Source: Rotaria socialis (taxonomy: Eukaryota; Rotifera; Eurotatoria; Philodinida; Philodinidae). From it: a stretch of DNA of 64,000 bases. Both the position numbers and the translations under genes were made by a program. Location of the stretch: positions 1 through 64,000 of the forward strand of contig CAJNYU010001145.1 in NCBI GenBank assembly GCA_905331475.1, read 5' to 3'. Below, piece after piece: positions 24,101-36,615 of this stretch (position 1 is the stretch's first letter; the number at the start of each line of letters is the position of its first letter). The notes beneath the pieces were generated by a model that saw only the letters and a list, made by a program, of their open reading frames with translations, ran no database searches and was not told the origin of the DNA.

Positions 24101-25836
24101 GTTGGTACTGCTACAAGTCAATTAATATTTAGAGCTAATTTACCAGCGCTTGGGTTCAGCACATATTTCTTTGAAGCCAGAAGTAATTTTTGTTTAATAT
24201 TCAATATCACAAAAATAATTTGTTCGATTCTAGCATTAGTAAAACGTGAAAAACCAAAAGTAAAAATTACTCCCAATGATGAATGTATTCTTCAAAATCA
24301 GGTTGGAAAACAAAAAAACAACAAGCATGGTACACTTTTCTATGATCTCTTTTCATTGTAGAATATTCGAGTTGAAATCGATGCTCAAGGCAATCTTCAA
24401 CATATCATTAATTTGAAACAAAGTATTGCTGTAGCATTTTCAAATCAAGGTTTCTATTGGTATCAAAGTGAGTTAAATCTGTCATTGATTGATTAATTCT
24501 ATTCGTTTTCTTCTTCTTATCATGCAGGTTTTCCGGGTAACAATTCTCAATCACAATTTCAAGCATCTGGCGCTTATATCTTTCGACCACTATCACCAAC
24601 TGCACAACCAGTTAGTCAAGCGCGTTCCATGTAAGCGTTTTTGTTTTATTGTAAAGGAATTTTCTCTATTGACTTGTTACGTATTCTCATTTATATAGTA
24701 CATGTATCAAAGGAGATAATGTTCAAACAGCAGTTATTGTTTTCAATGATTGGACAAGTCAAGAGATCAGTTTATACGATGAAGGAGAATTTGTCGAAGT
24801 TGAATGGACAGTTGGGCCTATTCCAATCGATGATAATATGGGTAAAGAGATCATTATTCGCTACGATACGGATATCAATAGTCAATCGAAATACTATACG
24901 GATGCAAATGGACGTGAAGTTCTTGAACGAACAAGAGACTATCGACCAACATGGAACTATACAGTTGTAGAAACTGTCAGTGGAAACTATTATCCAATCA
25001 ATAGTCGAATATGGATCAAAGACCAAAATCGACAATTGACTGTTCTTACTGGTAAAAGAATAAAACTACTTTTATTTCGTTTTTTATCAAAGAAACGAAA
25101 ACTTTTAATCTTGTTATTTTTGTAGATCGATCAGAAGGTGGTGGTAGTATTAGTGACGGTTCTATGGAAATAATGGTGCATCGTCGTACTCTTAATGATG
25201 ATTCTTTGGGTGTTGGTGAACCTTTGAATGAAACTGCGTATGGTCAAGGTCTTGTTGTTCGTGGTCGACATATTCTTAGTCTCCAAACACCTGAAACAAG
25301 TGCTGTCCATCATCGCGTTGCTGCTCAACATTTATACATGCATCCATTAACTAGTTTTTCATTAATTCCACAAGATTATTACAATTATTCAGCTGCCTAT
25401 CGTCAAACATGGTCGGCATTAACAGATACACTTCCATTAAATGTTCATTTATTAACATTAGATCAATTAGGACCAAAAGATTTTCTTGTTCGCGTTGAAC
25501 ATTACTTTGAATTATATGAAGATGATACGTATTCAAAACCAGTTACATTCGATTTGCAATCAATATTTAAAGCTATAGGAACAATTAGTAATACAGTTGA
25601 ATTAACGCTTGGTGCTAATTTAGAATTAGCTGATTTGAAAAGACTTGATTGGGTAACTAACGGTGAAAGTTCGTCGACAAAGAAGACTTCAAGTAAATTA
25701 TTTTCCAATAAAGAAAATTTTCTCTTATTTTAATCAATATTCTTTTCGTTTTTTTTAAGAAGAACGATCATTAGACGATACAAATATTACATTGAATCCA
25801 ATGCAAATTCGAACATTTAGTGTAGCACTAGCATAA
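21167..25836 (+). CDS. MAN2B1: lysosomal alpha-mannosidase, copy 1 (GH38)
   Basis: Hydrolyses alpha-mannose from N-glycan fragments in lysosomes. Nineteen exons: 21167-21259, 21320-21422, 21565-21738, 21796-21989, 22278-22383, 22463-22560, 22740-22811, 23010-23126, 23192-23456, 23516-23625, 23707-23832, 23888-24001, 24059-24182, 24234-24301, 24362-24467, 24528-24630, 24699-25051, 25126-25692, 25760-25836; 989 residues, near the human length. A signal peptide is followed by the zinc-binding H-T-H-D-D-V-G-W motif (about residues 48-55), the nucleophile in Q-I-D-P-F-G-H-S (Asp about 174), and Q-H-H-D-A-V-S-G-T in exon 10. A second perfect copy of exon 4 (22,019-22,212) sits after an N; 194 nt is not a multiple of three, so including both copies would shift the frame. 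The model uses one. Tandem paralogue at 31,561. Confidence 0.92.
21781..22225 (+). repeat. perfect 222-bp direct duplication of exon 4 around a single N
   Basis: Bases 21,781-22,002 recur without change at 22,004-22,225, with only N (22,003) between. The unit covers the end of intron 3, all of exon 4 and the first bases of intron 4. The lone N at the junction points to an assembler joining overlapping contigs end to end rather than to a biological duplication. Confidence 0.9.
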
Positions 25837-25854
25837 ATGATCAGTTGAAGAGCA

Positions 25855-25860
25855 AATAAA
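25855..25860 (+). terminator. polyadenylation signal, mannosidase copy 1
   Basis: AATAAA 19 bp after the stop codon of copy 1. Confidence 0.45.
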
Positions 25861-26310
25861 ACATGAACAGTGATTTAATATTCATTTTGTTTCGATAGCG
25901 TACATATATATTTTTATTTATGCGTCTTTTTTTAAATAACTTAAATCAATTAGTATGAAAGAAAAATAAATAATAATTGAAAAGATTCATTTTCTCTTTT
26001 ACGTAGGTGTAAATGTACATCACATACAACGTAAATATTTCTAATAAATATAAGAAGGAAAAAAACAACCAACTATTTAGAATTTTATTTCACCTGCAAT
26101 GAAGATGAACTCGTATTATGTGTGAGATCTTAGAAAGATGTTTAGATTGTGAAGAGCATTGAGAAATATATTTTCCTCTGAACGGAAGCAATGGAATTCA
26201 TATTTTTGATAGGTTTTGCTATTTTAAAAGTGTGACGTAACGAAGTATTTATTACAACTTAGTTTATTTTTTTTTCAAAAACCTCACTTTTTACGTTCGC
26301 CCTTGATGAA
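25861..26310. other. intergenic, no gene seen
   Basis: 3' flank of mannosidase copy 1; AT-rich with no coding signal. Confidence 0.4.
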
Positions 26311-26362
26311 TAGGGGTGGCACGTTAACTTTAACATTAAGGCAAAGTTAACGTGCCCCCCTA
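26311..26362. mobile_element. 52-bp hAT-like foldback micro-element
   Basis: Starts TAGGGGTGGCACGTTAACTTT and ends with almost the exact reverse complement (one base shorter), leaving about an 11-bp loop. Both sides carry a perfect 8-bp TTGATGAA (26,303-26,310 and 26,363-26,370). TAGGGGTGG ends with an 8-bp duplication fit a hAT-mobilised element reduced to almost only its terminal repeats. Confidence 0.6.
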
Positions 26363-26370
26363 TTGATGAA

Positions 26371-27897
26371 CAGAATAAATCATTAAAAATTAGATTATTT
26401 CCTGAACAATGATCTATCAACCGTTAAGCAGTTTTTCTTAGCAATGAATCGGAATTTTACAAACTTATGAGCCATTTAAATTTCATTTGTAACAATAGAT
26501 TTTAACATATTGATAACGCGGAGATGAAACTGAATACTCGATATACTTTTAGAAATAATGCATGTTAAGGATCTCTTTTTGTAGGTTTTACTCCAGATTA
26601 ACAGTGTAGATGTCCATAAATCTGAATAAAAACGCAATTATATGACAATAGAGCTTATTTAATGAATTTTATGCATGATTTCATCAATAATAGATTGTCG
26701 TGTATTATTGTCAATTTTAAATTATTCAATTACGTAGAATAGATCCTATTATGATGATAATTGCACTATTAATTTGACGGTAACTGAGTAAAAAACCGTT
26801 CTGAGGTTATTGTTAACCAATGCAAAATAATGTTACTATGTGAAATGTTTTAGACATTTTTTTATAGCTTTTCTCATGGCAAAAGAGTTCTTCTTCTTCT
26901 TCAGTATGTTTCTGTTCAAGTATATTACACATATCCGGGAGTGGCCATGAAATTATTTGCAAAGATTTTCTGCACAATATGGAAATATGAGAGAGCAATA
27001 TTTACCGGTAAAACGGAGTCTGAATCTCATCTTGTTTTTTCCCGTGTGAAACATCTGTAAAAGTTGTCATTCAGTCCATATATCGATTAAACGTTATAAA
27101 TATTTTCCAAGCTTCTTCCGTTACGGAATAACACATTTTTAACGATATACTCAACATATTTGAAGTAGATAACACTTTACTTCTTATGTGTACATTACTA
27201 TCTTCTATTATAGTCTTTGAGTAAAACTAGGATCGACTTTAGTGAAACGATAATTAATTCTTTTATCTCAGTTAGCTTATTCAAAAAAAAACTGGAAATT
27301 GACAGTAATTACACATGTAATTATACAAAATTAGTAAACATTCATATTACTCTAAGAAGTACCTCTATAAATATGCAGTTTCCTGGACTTCAGCATGATC
27401 TACTTCCTTGCACATATTGCCTTCATCTACTAGTAGTAATCGTTTTCATCTTTAGTTAAAAGAAGAGTTATTCTTTGATAATTATTTATAATGCAGTCTG
27501 CACAAAATGTCAGGATTTTTCGATGACGACAAGCCAGGTTGTTCTATTAATAATTATTCATTCTCTTCGACACAAGCTGTACGATGATCGGATGCAGATG
27601 GTGTGTCGAAGAAATTTGAGCTGAGCTTTTCACTGATGCTCTAAGATTTCATTATTTTATTTTTTTAGGATGTAGAAATGAAAATAATTATTTTATAAGA
27701 TCACGCTAGACAAGAAAGTTGATGAGGTAAGAATAGAAGAAAACTTTTTTTGTGGAACAATATCACGTGAATGTCATGGATAAAAGTAGCATTTCTATTT
27801 TAGAAACTCTAAGTAATAAACTGAAGAGCAATCTTATTAATTTGTCTAGTAGAAAAAGAAAAATTACGTCTACTCACGTAATAAAATAGACATTGAT
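26371..27897. other. intergenic upstream of the 7TM receptor gene
   Basis: No supported gene; short open frames only. Confidence 0.4.
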
Positions 27898-28973
27898 ATG
27901 TCAGCATACAACATTTCAACAATGGCTCAACTTTCACAGGCAATAACTATTTACTTGGGCTCAACAATATGTATTGTAGGAATTATAGGAGGATTTCTGA
28001 ACATCCTCGTATTTCTTACTCTTCGAACATTCAATGAAAAATCTTGCGGATTTTATTTGATTGTTATGTCATTTGTTAATATTGGTAATTTAACGACAGG
28101 CCTACTTTCTCGCATTCTTATCAGTGGATTTCATCTTGATTGGACGTTGATTTCGCCTTTTTACTGCAAATTCAGATGGTATGGTCTTCAATTCGGTGTG
28201 CTGACTTCTTTTACATGTACATGTTTGACAGCAATTGATCAATATTTGTCCACGAATAGACGAATTGAATGGCGTCGATGGAGTAGTATCAAACTGGCCC
28301 ATCGTGTAATGGCTGCATTCATTATTGTTTGGCTTCTTCACGGCATTCCATATTTAATATATTTTGATTTAGTTCAATCACCAATTACAGACAAACTAGT
28401 TTGTGCCAGTGTTAATAAAATCTTACAATATTATCATACTTATGGCTATCTTATTCTTTTTGCAGGAATCATACCTCTTGTTATTACGGGTATTTTCGGT
28501 CTTTTAGCTCGCAGAAATGTTCGACATACGGTAAATGGGACGATATCTCTTGTTCAACGTTATTTAGATCAACAATTAACTAAGATGGTTCTTAGTCAAC
28601 TATTCTACAATTTTATTTTTACTTTTCCATATACAATGTTGACAACGATTATGTCTTTTATTCCTGCTGTAAATGACTCACTAATAAGCACAAGATTAGA
28701 TTTTGCAAATGTTATGACCATACTTGTATATTATATGAGTTTTGCGGTAATTTTATAATTCATTTTTATGCTTTACTAAGTAACAGTAATGGTGTTCTTA
28801 TTTCGTTTTAGTCCCCTTTCTGTATCTATACTTGTACATCAGAACGATTTCGCCAACAATTGACCTATGTACTATTAGATGTTCATCTCAAACGATGGCG
28901 GCGAAGCCCGAGCATCATCATCAATGCAATGGCATCAAGTCAAGTAGAAAAGGGTGAGACTTCAGCAGTCTGA
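27898..28973 (+). CDS. rhodopsin-like 7TM G-protein-coupled receptor
   Basis: Two exons (27,898-28,746 and 28,812-28,973) with a 65-bp phase-0 intron; 336 residues. Seven hydrophobic segments are visible: a short N-terminus with N-glycosylation sequons, TM1 with a G-x-x-x-N-I pattern, TM3 ending in D-Q-Y (a variant of the D-R-Y switch), a conserved W in TM4, and TM7 continuing across the splice into S-P-F-C-I-Y, where rhodopsin-like receptors normally have N-P-x-x-Y. The tail after TM7 is basic (S-E-R-F-R-Q-Q-L) and about 50 residues. This looks like the large peptide-receptor-like families of bdelloids; ligand unknown. It lies between the two mannosidase copies on the same strand. Confidence 0.85.
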
Positions 28974-29707
28974 AGTACGAGTGAATTATCGTATTTCATT
29001 ATGGTACTGAAATATTTCTTTTCTCTCTCTCTCATACATCAGCTCTTCATGGGAATCTTCGTAAAAATGCCCCAATTTTTGTTTCATGTAATAAATCATG
29101 TTGTGTTGTACGCAAAGTAGTGATTTTAAAATAATCAGTAGCTATTGCTTGTACTGAAAAGAAAATCTTTTAGCTATTGTGAACAACGATGCATGAATAA
29201 ATTAATTATATATTGTTTCTGTATGAAATATAGTTACATTTTAATTTTATCATATTCTATTTGGAAAAAAGAAATCTTCTTACGCAGCCCATTAGCAAGT
29301 AAAATGCTGTTCAACAGTCTGAAATGCTTGTTATTCGGATATAACAAGCTGCAGAAAGATTCGAATGGATATTAGGAGACTATGACAGAATTGATGGCAC
29401 TAGATAGTAATTAGAGAATGAGTTACTCAACTTCTAATAGTATAATGTACCTTTGGTGGAGTGCACAAGTAGCATTTTATTTATACTATAGCTTGTCGAA
29501 ATGCGTGCATGGATTGTACTGAATATGCTGCTTTTGTATTAGGTTATAACAACCTGCTCAGCCAAATTTTTTGCTTTTAGATTTTTGTATATATCCTCCT
29601 ATCGATAGATATCATTTATTTTAGACGATAGCGAGAATAAACGGTATTATCTAGACAAAATCAAGTAGTTATTGAGTTAAAATGGCGAAAAAAGAGGCTT
29701 GCTGTTT
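28974..29707. other. intergenic, no gene seen
   Basis: AT-rich; no coding signal recognised after the receptor gene. Confidence 0.4.
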
Positions 29708-30264
29708 ACTATTATCCGTTCCTGAAGTCAAGGCAGTCGGTTGTTTTTGAATAACGTTTGATAGGAACAAGATAGAGACCTGCGGTTTTCACTGTCTGAT
29801 AGCCAAGACCCAGACGCATATGTTCATAAGCAAAATAGTTTCTAAGGAAAAATCTGAAGACCGGTTTTTCAGAGGATCACTGGAAAACCACTCTGGATTT
29901 CTGGTAAGTGTTATAGAAGTGTATAGATTTTCTTACACATTCGGAATCAGCATTAAAAACTGAGCCGACCAATACGTATTTCGAATCTTTCACGAACTTT
30001 TGTTTTCGTCGAGAGATATTCACCCCTGTGGTCTCGCTCAGGAGTCGGTCAAAAAGTAAATTCCATCAAAATTCCATTTGGACAGTAGGAAGCAGGTTCC
30101 AAGTTTGTAGAATGCTGTTAGAAACCAAATTGGTAAATGAATAATCAACAAAAACAGCATTTTGATGGAATTTACTTTTTGACCGACTCCTGAGCGAGAC
30201 CACAGGGGTGAATATCTCTCGACAAAAACAACCGACTGCCTTGACTTCTGGAACGGATAATAGT
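29708..30264. repeat. 106-bp inverted repeat, left arm split by a 250-bp insertion
   Basis: The right arm (30,159-30,264) is the reverse complement of 29,708-29,749 plus 30,009-30,072, apart from one clear mismatch (TTCCTGAAG versus TTCCAGAAG). The left arm is interrupted after TTGTTTTTG (29,741-29,749) by about 250 bp ending at TTGTTTTCG (30,000-30,008), which looks like a 9-bp target duplication with one change. The loop between the arms is 86 bp. I read it as a foldback element later hit by another insertion; neither encodes a protein. Confidence 0.7.
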
Positions 30265-31560
30265 ATACTTTTAAAACTACTTCATCATTTAAAAGGATGG
30301 AAATAATCGTAGTATCATCGAATGTTGAACTACAGTTTGACATCAATGTATTTCCTATTATTTTGACAATAGCCGTAAAAGTATGCGTCAAACAAAAAAC
30401 CTACCAGTGGATGATTGTAATGTTTTCACGGTAGATCTGTATAACAGCGAACTTCAAACCAAGAGTCTTACTATCGTAAAGTGTGTTGCCTTAGTCAAGA
30501 ACACAATTAAAAATATTTTGCTCTGAACGAGAAAATTTCTTGATGAGTGAACTTTTGTGAAATGTACTGATGAAAAAGGTCGTTTTGGATGAGCTAGTCA
30601 ACACGACTTTCTATCTTTCTAGTGTAATCACGGTGCAACCAAAAATTTTCAGTAAAACTAAAAATGTTACACATCTTACTGTAACATAAGTTTCAGCCCA
30701 TTGCGATGCTAAAATAATCAGCTATGACAAGCCAATAAATTTTCTGTAGTGGTGGTTGAAGATAAGATGATTGCGCAACACTTCTTGACTTGTTGTGATT
30801 GAAAATAGAACTATTCTACACGATAATTTGGAAGACATTCAACCCACTCTATGATTCAAAAAAAAAGAAAGTTTGTTGGATTGTTAAAAATAAATGAAAT
30901 ATACAAATGTTTGTATGATTACGTGTTCCCATACTGTTGAATTTTGATACATGAAGGTATCGAGGACAAGTTTTGTATTATCTTACTAATCATTATTCAA
31001 AATCAATATAAGATTTCGTATATTGCAAAACCGGATTGTGACTACTTTTAAAATTAATTCAATTTTTTATTAGTATTATAGAGCATCAATGAAGGCAAAT
31101 CGAATAGTTCGTGTTTTTTCTGAACAAGACATTCAGTGGAAACTTCATGTTTTCATTCATAACGGTCTTTAACAAAAAAGTCAAAGCGATCGTTTTTTTC
31201 CTGCTATATTTTATTGTGAAATAGAAAATAGCACTGTTAGATCAATCTTCTAGTGACAGTCGACTATCTATTTTTATCTCTTTTTGTCTTTCTATTTATT
31301 TTTCTTATCTTCTATTATAAAATAAAACCCTCTGACATGTAAAGTAAACTTTGAATGATAATATCTGTTGCACACAAATTCATAGGTAACATCAGCTTAT
31401 AGATTCTTTTTCGTTTTGCAATAACCTACAGTACACGCGCCAGTGTTCTCTATTCTTTTGCCCTGTTACAGCCGCATACCGCCAACCGAAGGAAAAATTG
31501 TGTCTTTTTAACACAAAGAATTCGCTCGCGTTTTTTGAACTTGAGGTTTTCTTTTAAACA
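30265..31560. other. intergenic upstream of alpha-mannosidase copy 2
   Basis: No gene seen. GTTACAG near 31,465-31,471 lies about 90 bp before the copy 2 ATG and resembles the acceptor-like site before copy 1. Confidence 0.35.
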
Positions 31561-34500
31561 ATGCAAACCTTAACATATTGCGGACTAATACTTCTTATTG
31601 TTGCCAGTTGCTGCTTTTCAGTCCCAATCAAGCAATCCAATGGATGTGGTTATGAAGTGAGAATAACTGAAAAATGATTTGTTGACTATATTGATCATAA
31701 TCTCCGTTTTCAGGCATGCAATTTAGGGGACCCAAATAAACTTAATGTTCACATCGTGCCGCATAGTCATGACGATGTGGGATGGCTGAAAACAGTCGAT
31801 CAATATTACTACGGAGGTGTGTAACTATATTTGGTATTATTGTTGTATTCTATGATTATGAACCAGACGATATTTTCTTACAAAGAAGAGTACTGAACAA
31901 AATGAAATATGCAACATATTTTTTATCTTTCGAGAAACACATGCACAACCCTCATGACAAATTTCATCATAAAAAGAGTAAAACAAACTGTATAGGTTGA
32001 TGAAGTTTTCATATTAAAACAGAAGGTCACAACGTCTATACTGTGTATAGCAAGATTTTTATTTTCTTAGTCTTTTATAATTAAAAAACTAGATATTGGC
32101 TTGAACCGAATTGAAGATGATTGAAATATTTCCCATGAGAAAAATATCATGTTTCTTTTTCGTTAAGCTCGCAACGATATTCAACACGCGGGAGTACAGT
32201 ATATACTAGATTCAGTAATGATGGCACTTGACGAAAATCCAGATCGACGTTTCATCTATGTTGAAATCGGCTTTTTCTGGCGTTGGTGGAATCAACAGGC
32301 AGATGATATGAAAGCTAAAGTGAAACAGTTTGTCAATGATGGTAATTTCTATCCATTGACTTTTTCTTAATAATCTTTGTCACTTCTAAACAAAAAAGGT
32401 CGTCTCGAATTTATTTCCGGTGGTTGGTGCATGAACGATGAAGCATCAACACATTACAATTCCATCATCGATCAACATAGTTTAGGAGCTGAATTTTTAC
32501 GTGACAATTTCGGTGATTGCGGTCGACCTAAAATCGGTTGGCAAATCGATCCATTCGGTCATTCACGTGAACAAGCTTCACTTTTTGCACAAGTAAATTC
32601 GTTTTCTTGTACAACCGTGTGAGCATGTTCAAAACAAACAAACGAATGTTTATTTTAGATGGGTTTCGATGGTTTATTTTTTGGCCGTGCTGATTATGAA
32701 GATCGCGCAACACGCAATAGAACAAAAACCATGGAAATGGTTTGGAAAGCAAGTGCTAATTTAAGTGAGCTTGAAATAGATGGCTATGTTTTTAGTTTCG
32801 ATATATTTGCAAGACAAATTGAAAATCTATCTCAATTATAGATAATAAGGGTTGGTTGTTTACTGGTGTTTTACCTAATGGGTATGGTGCACCGAGTTCG
32901 TTCTGTTTTGATTACAGATGTTCAGATACTCCTATCATGGTCAGTATGAATTTTCGTGGATTTACTGTTTCTTTCGCTTCGGAAAAAAGAGTCATTTTCT
33001 GACATGCAGCTAATTTTATTATAGAATTTCTCGTTAAAACAAAACGAAGAACACGTTTTGATTATCTGTGAAGTGTGGCATAGCGCTTCGTAAAATATCT
33101 TCTTCTAATTATTTCATGAAACTTCTTTTTTTTTGATAAATGTAGTACCTACCTCTTCCAAGCTTAGTTTGTAGCAAAATGGAGAAATATTATGTAAATC
33201 TGTACATTTATTTTTAGGATGATCCTCATTTTCAAGATTACAACGTCGACGAACGTGTTCGAACGTTCATTCAAACTGCTCATGATGAGGTTTGTGAGAG
33301 CTTATAAATAGCGAACTGTGGTAAAGCACCGACCGTAAAACATTGCGTGACGTAGCTACTTGTTTGATTGGAAGGAAAAGAGAAGTATTTTTAATTTTCA
33401 TTGCATCGAATTCATTAAATGAAGCGTATGAGAAAAAAACATTTATTTCAATGGCCTAGTTAGTTAGAACGGACGTAAATAGTGACTATACTCTTTCCTC
33501 GTCTATAGGCAGTTGGTTATACTACAAATCATATTATCATGACTTTTGGTGGTGATTTTCAATACGGAAATGCAAACGAAGGATTTAAAAATTTAGATAA
33601 ATTGATGAAATATGTTAATGCTCAGGTAAATTTTTACAGTCCATGTTTCTTTCTGCCAAAATTAGCCATGGGTTTTATTTTTCATAAATATAAATTTAGC
33701 AAACGAATGGTAGCAATGTGAATGTTTTCTATTCGACACCATCATGTTATTTATATGCTTTGAACCAAGTTGATCGTGCGTGGCCGTCAAAAACCGATGA
33801 CTTTTTCCCATACGCTAGCAATCCGCATGGATTTTGGACAGGTTACTTTACATCACGAGCAGCTCTTAAACGTTATGAACGTCATTCGAATAATATTTTA
33901 CAAGCTACAAGACAACTTAACGCATTTGCTGATTTGAATTTACGAGATAGTATTTTCACTTTAAGTAAGAATATTTGATTTTTATATTTTGATTTGAAAG
34001 ATTATGAATCATAGGCGAAGCAATGGGCGTTGCTCAACATCATGATGCTGTTAGTGGAACAGAGAAACAAGCAGTTGCTTTTGACTATGCTCAACGATTG
34101 TCAGATGGTATTGCTGTTGCCGAAGTATGTTTAAATACTATCAGCTCGTATGTTCAATCAAGAAATCATTTACATAAGTGAATTAAACAATGAATTAATA
34201 GAATATAGTGCATTTAGTAAATTCAGCTTTTCAAGATATTAGAACAATTGAAAGAGTGCTTCTTGATGGTTGTTTTTTGAAAATTGAATGCTGATATTTA
34301 AAGTTACTGTCATGCTGAAAACTCTATATTTATTCTGTTTGATTAGAATGTCATGAATCAAGCCTATGCTAAACTTTTGCCTAAAGATAGTCAATCACCA
34401 CCACCGGCCAGTCAATTTCTCTGTCAATTATCAAACATTAGTCAATGTTTACAAGTCGATGGACAAGATCGAGTAAAGATACAATGAGTTTTTTTGCTTT

Positions 34501-36465
34501 TTCTCTCCATTTATTCTTTTTTTTTAAACAGTTTACATTGACACTTTGGAATCCAACAATTCATCCAGTTATGCAACATGTTCGTGTACCTGTTAGAACA
34601 GATTATACTATTCGTGACCCAACCGGACAAACTATTTTTTCTGAAGTACTCTCAGAAGGAATTCTAGGAATTTTTTTCTACTATTTTCTTTTTCAGTTAT
34701 TTCCAATTTCAGAGCCAACTTTGAATATTCCAGGTCGAACAAGTATTACACAAAAACAAATTATATTCAAAGCTAGTCTACCAGCTCTTGGTTTTAACAC
34801 GTATTATTTCGAAACTAAACGTAAGAGTCTTTTGAATATTTTTGTTGTTGTCATAGAAAACAAAAGTTATCTATTTTTTCTTTTGAAAGCTGATTCAGTC
34901 ACATCAGGAGAATCCAAGATAAAAATCACACACAATGAAGAATGTGTTTTACGAAATCAAGTATGATAGAAACAAAATAATCAAACAGTTTTCTATTGTT
35001 CGTTGTGCTATTATTTTAGAACCTTCAAGTCGATTTTGATGATCAAGGCAATCTACATCAAATTGTTAATCTAAAACAAAATATTACTGTATCATTTTTA
35101 AATCAAGGTTTCTATTGGTATCAAGGTACATTGACAAATTTGATAAGAAAATTAGAATTTTAACGAATTCTGTTTCTATTTAGGCTTTGCTGGTAATAAT
35201 TCTCAGCCAGATTTTCAAGCATCTGGTGCTTATATCTTTCGACCAGTATCACCAACTGCACAACCAGTTAGTCAAGCACGTTCACTGTGAGTGGCTCTTT
35301 TATTATGTCGATTGTTTTCTTGTGATTTGGAATTTTTATTTAGTACATGCGTAAAAGCAGTAAGTGTACAAACAGCAGTTATTGTTTTCAATGATTGGAC
35401 AAGTCAAGAGATCAGTTTGTATGATGAAGGAGAATTTGTCGAAGTTGAATGGACAGTTGGACCTATTCCAATCGATGATAATATGGGTAAAGAGATCATT
35501 ATTCGCTACGATACGGATATCAATAGTCAATCGAAATACTATACGGATGCAAATGGACGTGAAGTTCTTGAACGAACAAGGGACTATCGACCAACATGGA
35601 ACTATACAGTTGTAGAAAATGTCAGTGGAAACTATTATCCAATCAATAGTCGAATATGGATCAAAGACCAAAATCGACAATTGACTGTTCTTACTGGTAA
35701 AAGAATAAAACTACTTTTATTTCGTTTTTTTATCAAAGAAGAGCAAACTTTTAATCTTGTTATTTTTGTAGATCGATCAGAAGGTGGCGGTAGTATTCTT
35801 GATGGTTCTATTGAGGTCATGGTGCATCGACGCCTTCTTTACGATGATAGACTTGGTGTTGGTGAGCCTTTGAACGAAGTTGCATATGGAGAAGGTCTTG
35901 TTGTACGTGGTCAACATTTTCTTATTGTTGAGTCGCCAACAGCAAGTGCGCGTTTTCATCGTATTGGTTCTCAACGTTTATACATGCATCCGATTGTTAC
36001 ATTTTCATTGACTGATCAAGAATACGTTAATTATTCAGCTGCCTATCGTCAAACATGGTCGGCATTAACAGATACATTGCCATTAAATATTCATCTATTA
36101 ACATTCGAACAGTTAGGACAAAAAAATTATCTAGTTCGTGTTGAACATTATTTTGAATTATTTGAAGATGATACGTATTCCCAACCAGTAGCATTCGATT
36201 TACAATTAATATTTAAATCGCTAGGAGTAATTAATAGTACAGTTGAATTAACGCTCGGTGCAAATTTACCATTAGCTGAGTTACAACGACTGGAGTGGTT
36301 AACGGGTGATAAGGAATCATCTCGTATGGCTGTTTCGAGTATGTTGTGTATAGAAGAAGTCATTTTATGATACGAGATTTGTTTTTAGAAGAAGCATCAT
36401 TGGAAGGTACAACTATTAGACTTACACCGATGCAAATTCGAACATTCGAAGTCACTGTGACATAG
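31561..36465 (+). CDS. MAN2B1: lysosomal alpha-mannosidase, copy 2 (GH38)
   Basis: Tandem paralogue of the gene at 21,167 with the same 19-exon layout and phases: 31561-31656, 31714-31816, 32168-32341, 32399-32592, 32659-32764, 32842-32939, 33218-33289, 33509-33625, 33700-33964, 34015-34124, 34347-34472, 34532-34645, 34697-34820, 34890-34960, 35020-35125, 35184-35286, 35344-35696, 35772-36338, 36389-36465; 991 residues, frame intact. It has a signal peptide, the H-S-H-D-D-V-G-W zinc motif, Q-I-D-P-F-G-H-S with the nucleophile, and Q-H-H-D-A-V-S-G-T. Exon 4 differs from copy 1 by one base in 194, and exon 17 plus its following intron is also nearly identical, while exons such as 1, 6 and 18 and most introns have clearly diverged. 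No sign of inactivation. Confidence 0.92.
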
Positions 36466-36609
36466 ATGACTGCTAGAAAAGCATGTCTATCGAATATGGC
36501 TTAACAACGCTCGTCGTGTTTCCCTTATTTAGGACATATATTTATTTTTTCAATTTTGATTTTGTCTTCTTAAATTTTTTATTCAAAATCAACAAAGTAA
36601 ACAAGTTTA

Positions 36610-36615
36610 AATAAA
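36610..36615 (+). terminator. polyadenylation signal, mannosidase copy 2
   Basis: AATAAA about 145 bp after the copy 2 stop codon. Confidence 0.3.
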
